Positions 3,607 through 6,529 of a stretch of DNA of 6,529 nt are shown one piece after another. This DNA comes from an uncultured Clostridium sp. (GTDB taxonomy: Bacteria; Bacillota; Clostridia; Lachnospirales; Lachnospiraceae). The DNA lies in assembly GCA_900553925.1 (NCBI GenBank), contig USFH01000122.1, forward strand, positions 1 to 6,529, written 5' to 3'. The notes beneath the pieces are model-generated. The model was given only the letters and a program-made list of their open reading frames with translations, made no database searches and was not told where the DNA came from. The translations under genes were made by a program, and so were the position numbers. Each line of letters starts with the position of its first letter. The first letter of the stretch is position 1.

Positions 3607-5916
3607 ATGAGAAGAACAAAAAGATTTGCAAGCTTTGCTCTGGCGGCGTGCATGGGCGTAAGCTTGCTGGTGAATGTTCCGGCAGGAACGGTATCGGCGG
3701 CAGAACCAGACGAGGTGGTGTCTGCGGAAGCGACGGAAACGGATGCAGAGGCTTTGGATGAGATGCAGGAAGCTGTTTATGACGAAAGTGAAGCGGATGC
3801 AGATGGTTTTAAATGGAACGGAACCGAGATTGTTGGGTATGTTGGTAAAGGTGGGGATGTAAAGATTCCGGAGAAATGCACGAGCATTGGAAGTTTTGCA
3901 TTCAATGGATGCGATAATTTGACGCGCATTGTGATACCAAAGGGTGTAACGAGCATTGGAAGTTCTGCATTTATGGATTGTACTGGTATGTCGAGTGTGG
4001 AGATGCCAGCGAGTGTAACAAGTATTGGACATCATGCATTTTGGGGCTGCTACAAGCTGAAAAATATTGAGATACCAGTGAGTGTGACGAGTATTGGAAA
4101 GTATGCGTTTTATGGTTGTTCGCGGTTTGCTGATATTAATATACCCGCGAATGTAACGAGTATTGGAGATTCTGCATTCAGGGGTTGCGGCGGTATGAAT
4201 GGGCCGACCAGTATCGTTGTATCTCCTGAAAATACAACGTATAACAGTAATGGTAATTGTAATGCGATTATTGAAACAAAAACCAATAAGTTGATTCAGG
4301 GATGTATGAATACGAAGATACCAATGGGTGTAACGAGTATTGGAGATTCTGCATTTGAGGATTGTTTTGGCTTGAAAAATATTGAGATACCAGTGAGTGT
4401 AACGAGTATTGGAAATGAGGCGTTTATGGGCTGTTACGAGTTGACAGGTATCAAGATACCAACAAGTGTAACGAGTATTGGAGATTCTGCATTTTGGAAT
4501 TGCCTTTGTATAAAAAATGTTGAGATTCCTGCGAGTGTGAAGAGCATTGGAAGATCTCCGTTTATAGGGTGTCAAGAATTGTCGAGTATAATTGTGTCTC
4601 CAGAGAATGCAACGTATAATAGTAATGATAATTGCAATGCAATTATTGAGACAAAAACAAATAAGTTGATTCAGGGATGTAAGGATACGAAGATACCAAC
4701 AAGTGTAACAAGTATTGGAGATTCTGCTTTTGCGTATTGCAGTGAATTGACGAGTATTGAAATACCAAAGAGTATAACGAGTATTGGAAAAGCTGCGTTC
4801 GACCAGTCTGGTCTAAAAACAATCTATGGTGATACAGGTTCGTATGCAGAAGCTTATGCAAAGGAAAATGGTTATACGTTTAAGGCAATTGAGGAACCTG
4901 TAGCAGACATTACCATCTCCTACCGCACTCACGTCCAGTCTATTGGCTGGCAGAATCCGGTTACAAATGGTGTGATGAGTGGAACATCCGGAAAGGCAAA
5001 GCGCCTGGAAGGTATTGAGATCTCCGTCAGTGGCAATAAAAATCTGGGTATTCAATATGCTACACATTGTCAGACATATGGCTGGCTGCCTTGGTCTGCA
5101 AACGGAGAGATGAGTGGAACAACCGGAGAAGCAAAGCGACTCGAAGCGATCAAGATTCAGCTGACAGGCAAGGACAAGGATAAATACGATGTATATTATC
5201 GTGTGCATGCACAGTCTTATGGCTGGCTCGGCTGGGCGAAGAATGGTGCGTGTGCAGGTACAGCCGGACAGGCAAAGAGACTCGAGGGTATCCAGATCGT
5301 CGTTGTAAAGCATGGTGACCCGGCACCGGGGCTTTCCTATGCAGGTGTCAATGTGACATCGAATGCAAACAGTGGTAAACCATATGTATCCTCGATTGCC
5401 GGAAACATCGTGATCCCGGGTGATGCAAATGGAACAAATATTATGTACAAGACACATGTCCAGAGCTTCGGCTGGCAGAACTGGGTATTGAACGGTACGA
5501 TGAGTGGAACAAGCGGCAAGGCAAAGCGACTCGAAGGTATCAATATCAAGCTTTCCAATGCACAGTATGCCGGCGGTATCGAGTACCGTACTCACGTCCA
5601 GACCTATGGCTGGGAAAAAGAATGGAAAAAAGATGGTGCGATGAGTGGAACAAGCGGAAAGGCAAAACGCCTGGAAGCAATCCAGATCGAGCTTTACGGT
5701 GAGATGGCAAACCACTTCGATGTCTACTACCGTGTTCATGCACAGTCGTTTGGCTGGCTTGGCTGGGCTAAAAACGGAGAAGAATCCGGAACAGCAGGAC
5801 TTGCGAAGCGTCTCGAAGGCATCCAGATCGTGCTGGTACCAAAGGGAGGATCAGCCCCGGCTGCAAACTACGGAAACATCCAGTCAGTCAATGCGAAAGC
5901 TTATATCAAGAAGTAA
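3607..5916 (+). CDS. Secreted BspA-like leucine-rich repeat protein with six ChW repeats
   Basis: A 769-residue exported protein, probably acting at or outside the cell surface. The signal peptide is residues 1-31 (basic RRTKR, hydrophobic core, VSA cleavage site). An acidic linker (32-68) and a short strand region follow. Eleven LRR_5/BspA-type repeats span about 89-407, pattern SIGxxAFxxCxxLxxIxIPxSVT with a 23-residue period. Two island-type longer repeats (about 202-250 and 327-375) carry VSPEN.TYNSN.NCNAII. A GSYAEAYAKENGYTF cap closes the array. The C-terminal part has six clostridial hydrophobic-W (ChW) repeats in two triplets (about 439-567 and 614-744), each with GW...G...GT.G.AKRLE.I. 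No LPXTG or membrane anchor is seen; ChW repeats may hold it at the wall or bind ligands, but their role is unproven. AGGAGG lies 6 nt before the ATG. The gene is probably monocistronic, ending at the terminator at 5964-6003. Confidence 0.92.
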   Translation: MRRTKRFASFALAACMGVSLLVNVPAGTVSAAEPDEVVSAEATETDAEALDEMQEAVYDESEADADGFKWNGTEIVGYVGKGGDVKIPEKCTSIGSFAFNGCDNLTRIVIPKGVTSIGSSAFMDCTGMSSVEMPASVTSIGHHAFWGCYKLKNIEIPVSVTSIGKYAFYGCSRFADINIPANVTSIGDSAFRGCGGMNGPTSIVVSPENTTYNSNGNCNAIIETKTNKLIQGCMNTKIPMGVTSIGDSAFEDCFGLKNIEIPVSVTSIGNEAFMGCYELTGIKIPTSVTSIGDSAFWNCLCIKNVEIPASVKSIGRSPFIGCQELSSIIVSPENATYNSNDNCNAIIETKTNKLIQGCKDTKIPTSVTSIGDSAFAYCSELTSIEIPKSITSIGKAAFDQSGLKTIYGDTGSYAEAYAKENGYTFKAIEEPVADITISYRTHVQSIGWQNPVTNGVMSGTSGKAKRLEGIEISVSGNKNLGIQYATHCQTYGWLPWSANGEMSGTTGEAKRLEAIKIQLTGKDKDKYDVYYRVHAQSYGWLGWAKNGACAGTAGQAKRLEGIQIVVVKHGDPAPGLSYAGVNVTSNANSGKPYVSSIAGNIVIPGDANGTNIMYKTHVQSFGWQNWVLNGTMSGTSGKAKRLEGINIKLSNAQYAGGIEYRTHVQTYGWEKEWKKDGAMSGTSGKAKRLEAIQIELYGEMANHFDVYYRVHAQSFGWLGWAKNGEESGTAGLAKRLEGIQIVLVPKGGSAPAANYGNIQSVNAKAYIKK
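4210..4356 (+). repeat. Internal LRR island repeat, unit 1
   Basis: This 147-bp stretch encodes residues 202-250, starting SIVVSPENTTYNSN and ending VTSIGDSAF. It is a clear duplicate of 4585-4731 (unit 2), 375 bp or 125 residues downstream, with the same length and only scattered changes. The copies diverge at many third positions, so the duplication is not recent. Confidence 0.85.
4585..4731 (+). repeat. Internal LRR island repeat, unit 2
   Basis: Encodes residues 327-375 (SIIVSPENATYNSN through VTSIGDSAF) and matches unit 1 at 4210-4356 without length change. Between the units lie four plain 23-residue LRRs, so a module of island plus LRRs seems to have been copied as one. Confidence 0.85.
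4921..5307 (+). repeat. ChW repeat triplet 1 (types A-B-C)
   Basis: Encodes three ChW repeats, residues about 439-567, with RLE motifs at 466, 511 and 558. The three types are distinct: A has THVQSIGWQN and RLEGI, B has CQTYGWLPW and RLEAI, C has DVYYRVHAQSYGWLGWAKNG and RLEGIQIVVV. The same order recurs in triplet 2 (5446-5838). Confidence 0.88.
5446..5838 (+). repeat. ChW repeat triplet 2 (types A-B-C)
   Basis: Encodes residues about 614-744, with RLE motifs at 641, 688 and 735. The order and types match triplet 1: A with THVQSFGWQN, B with VQTYGWEKEW and RLEAI, C with DVYYRVHAQSFGWLGWAKNG. A linker of about 46 residues (568-613) without ChW features separates the triplets. Confidence 0.88.
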
Positions 5917-5919
5917 AAA

Positions 5920-5962
5920 GCGCGGATGCGCATATCTGTCATCACGCTTTGGGTGGTAACAG
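5920..5962 (+). repeat. Two-hairpin dispersed repeat, copy 3
   Basis: It begins 3 nt after the LRR-ChW stop codon. Hairpin 1 is the shorter GCGC-GGAT-GCGC (5920-5931); a 4-nt gap follows; hairpin 2 is CTGTCATCAC...GTGGTAACAG (5936-5962), a 10-bp stem with one C-A mismatch and the same T-G pair as copy 2. It is more diverged than copies 1 and 2, but the core TCATCACGCT...GTGGT and the spacing are kept. The terminator at 5964-6003 follows immediately. Confidence 0.7.
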
Positions 5963-5963
5963 A

Positions 5964-6003
5964 AAAAGAGGAAGGTGTATATAGATCGACACCTTCCTCT
6001 TTT
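5964..6003. terminator. Bidirectional rho-independent terminator
   Basis: A perfect 15-bp stem, AAAAGAGGAAGGTGT (5964-5978) with ACACCTTCCTCTTTT (5989-6003), and a 10-nt loop. It has T-rich ends on both strands, so it can stop both the LRR-ChW transcript (+) and the Rpn-like transcript (-) whose last stop codon is at 6030-6032. Confidence 0.88.
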
Positions 6004-6029
6004 ATTATGTTTAATAGTACCAAGTGAAA

Positions 6030-6308
6030 TTATTGATTACTTCGTATTTCGTCCAGCTTCTCCTGTGAGATTTGGAGATGGTCCATAATCCATTCGTCGG
6101 ATTTACCAAATTCAAGGTAAGCAAGAATCTTGCCTTTGAGTTCTCCTTCGATTTTGCCCTCGATTCTTCCTGCTTTTTTTCCCGCTGCTTCTCCCTCAAT
6201 CCTTCCCGCTTCGTTTCCTGCATTCCAGCCATCATCGTAGCCTCCACGCCTCTCACTTGCCCGGATCTTTTTGATCTCTTCTTCTTCGTTATATTCTAAT
6301 ATAGACAT
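6030..6308 (-). CDS. C-terminal segment of a Rpn-like protein, possibly an independent small protein
   Basis: From the ATG at 6308 this is a 92-residue protein: MSILEYNEEEEIKKIRASE, then YDDGWNAGNEAGRIEGE, a run of G-x-x-E-G repeats, and a final helical part GKILAYLEFGKSDEWIMDHL with ISQEKLDEI. The SILEYNEEEE plus glycine/charge-rich tail resembles the C-terminal tail of Rpn/PD-(D/E)XK putative transposase-type proteins common in Lachnospiraceae; the nuclease domain is absent. GAGGTGG (6320-6314) lies 5 nt upstream of the ATG, which is why I chose this start. The frame is open farther upstream, to a stop at 6410-6408, with a possible TTG start at 6380; that extension (LKAIVDLEHKKQRAEVVA) also looks family-like, so this may be a fragment left by recombination. 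It overlaps out of frame with the end of the next upstream gene. Confidence 0.5.
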   Translation of the reverse strand: MSILEYNEEEEIKKIRASERRGGYDDGWNAGNEAGRIEGEAAGKKAGRIEGKIEGELKGKILAYLEFGKSDEWIMDHLQISQEKLDEIRSNQ

Positions 6309-6345
6309 CGCTACCACCTCTGCTCTTTGCTTCTTATGTTCAAGA

Positions 6346-6529
6346 TCAACTATTGCTTTCAAATTCTTCAATTGATTCAATCGTACAAGCTTTTTGCAGC
6401 CAATCTTTCAAAACAGTCATATCATTTTGGTTTTGGATCTTTTCTTTCAAATCTCCTGTTATCTTGCCTTTTTGTTCTAATATTTCCAGGATAACTCTTT
6501 TTCGTTCCTCTAACTTTCCTATCGCTTCT
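6346..6529 (-). CDS. C-terminal end of a Rpn-like protein (5' truncated by window edge)
   Basis: Sixty residues on the minus strand, entering from the right edge with the first whole codon at 6528 and ending at TGA (6348-6346): EAIGKLEERKRVILEILEQK, then GKITGDLKEKIQNQNDM, then TVLKDWLQKACTIESIEEF and a short tail. The pattern of a charged helix, an I/L-rich helix, then LKDWLQKA...SIEEF matches the usual C-terminal ending of the Rpn-like/DUF4351-like group of putative nuclease-transposase proteins. That is recognition by pattern, not by search. The next minus frame overlaps it by up to 62 nt in a +1 shifted frame. The nuclease domain, if present, lies beyond the window. Confidence 0.5.
   Translation of the reverse strand, partial: EAIGKLEERKRVILEILEQKGKITGDLKEKIQNQNDMTVLKDWLQKACTIESIEEFESNS

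Noticed and set aside
3547..4575. Long minus-strand open frame (342 codons) opposite the LRR region
   Set aside because: It is the mirror of the repetitive LRR gene; its product is a low-complexity repeat of Arg/Tyr/Ser without any known domain, and it has no ribosome site.
4813..5739. Minus-strand open frame (308 codons) opposite the ChW region
   Set aside because: Shadow of the ChW repeats, very rich in Cys and repetitive in step with the plus-strand repeats; the plus frame has recognisable domains.
6011..6256. Minus-strand frame rich in Arg/Glu/Lys overlapping the Rpn-like tail
   Set aside because: It is the shifted frame of the glycine/charge repeat region; the frame ending at 6030 has the family-like pattern and a ribosome site.

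Overview
The window reads as chromosomal DNA of a gut-type Clostridia, most likely Lachnospiraceae. Supporting this are strong AGGAGG-type ribosome sites, moderate G+C with AT-rich gaps, a TM1266-type regulator, a secreted protein combining BspA-like leucine-rich repeats with ChW repeats, and Rpn-like genes. The assignment is by gene content only; I ran no database search.

Left part (1-2957, all + strand). The window opens inside a Zn/Cd/Pb-type P1B-ATPase (last 130 residues), followed after 17 nt by an ArsR/SmtB metal-sensing repressor; together they form a metal efflux and sensing pair. Next come an 81-residue TM1266-family small regulator, associated with [FeFe]-hydrogenase systems, then a lipoprotein substrate-binding protein and an ABC permease of the SsuA/SsuC (NMT1) type. 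A strong terminator starts inside the permease stop codon, so no ABC ATPase follows.

Middle gap (2958-3606). It holds the terminator, a decayed minus-strand reading frame, an AT-rich stretch, a regular chain of five perfect or near-perfect hairpins (3343-3457), and a possible promoter for the next gene.

Right part. One large secreted protein (769 aa) has a signal peptide, an acidic linker, eleven 23-residue leucine-rich repeats and six ChW repeats in two ordered triplets. It ends at a hairpin repeat and a bidirectional terminator shared with minus-strand genes. Those genes are two successive C-terminal ends of Rpn-like proteins in different frames, the first cut by the window edge.

The most notable unexplained signal is a two-hairpin repeat of about 45 nt. 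It occurs three times: 1104-1150 (inverted), 3343-3390 and 5920-5962. Its spacing is conserved, and a G-T pair in the second stem marks an RNA polarity. Two direct copies flank the LRR-ChW gene like a cassette.
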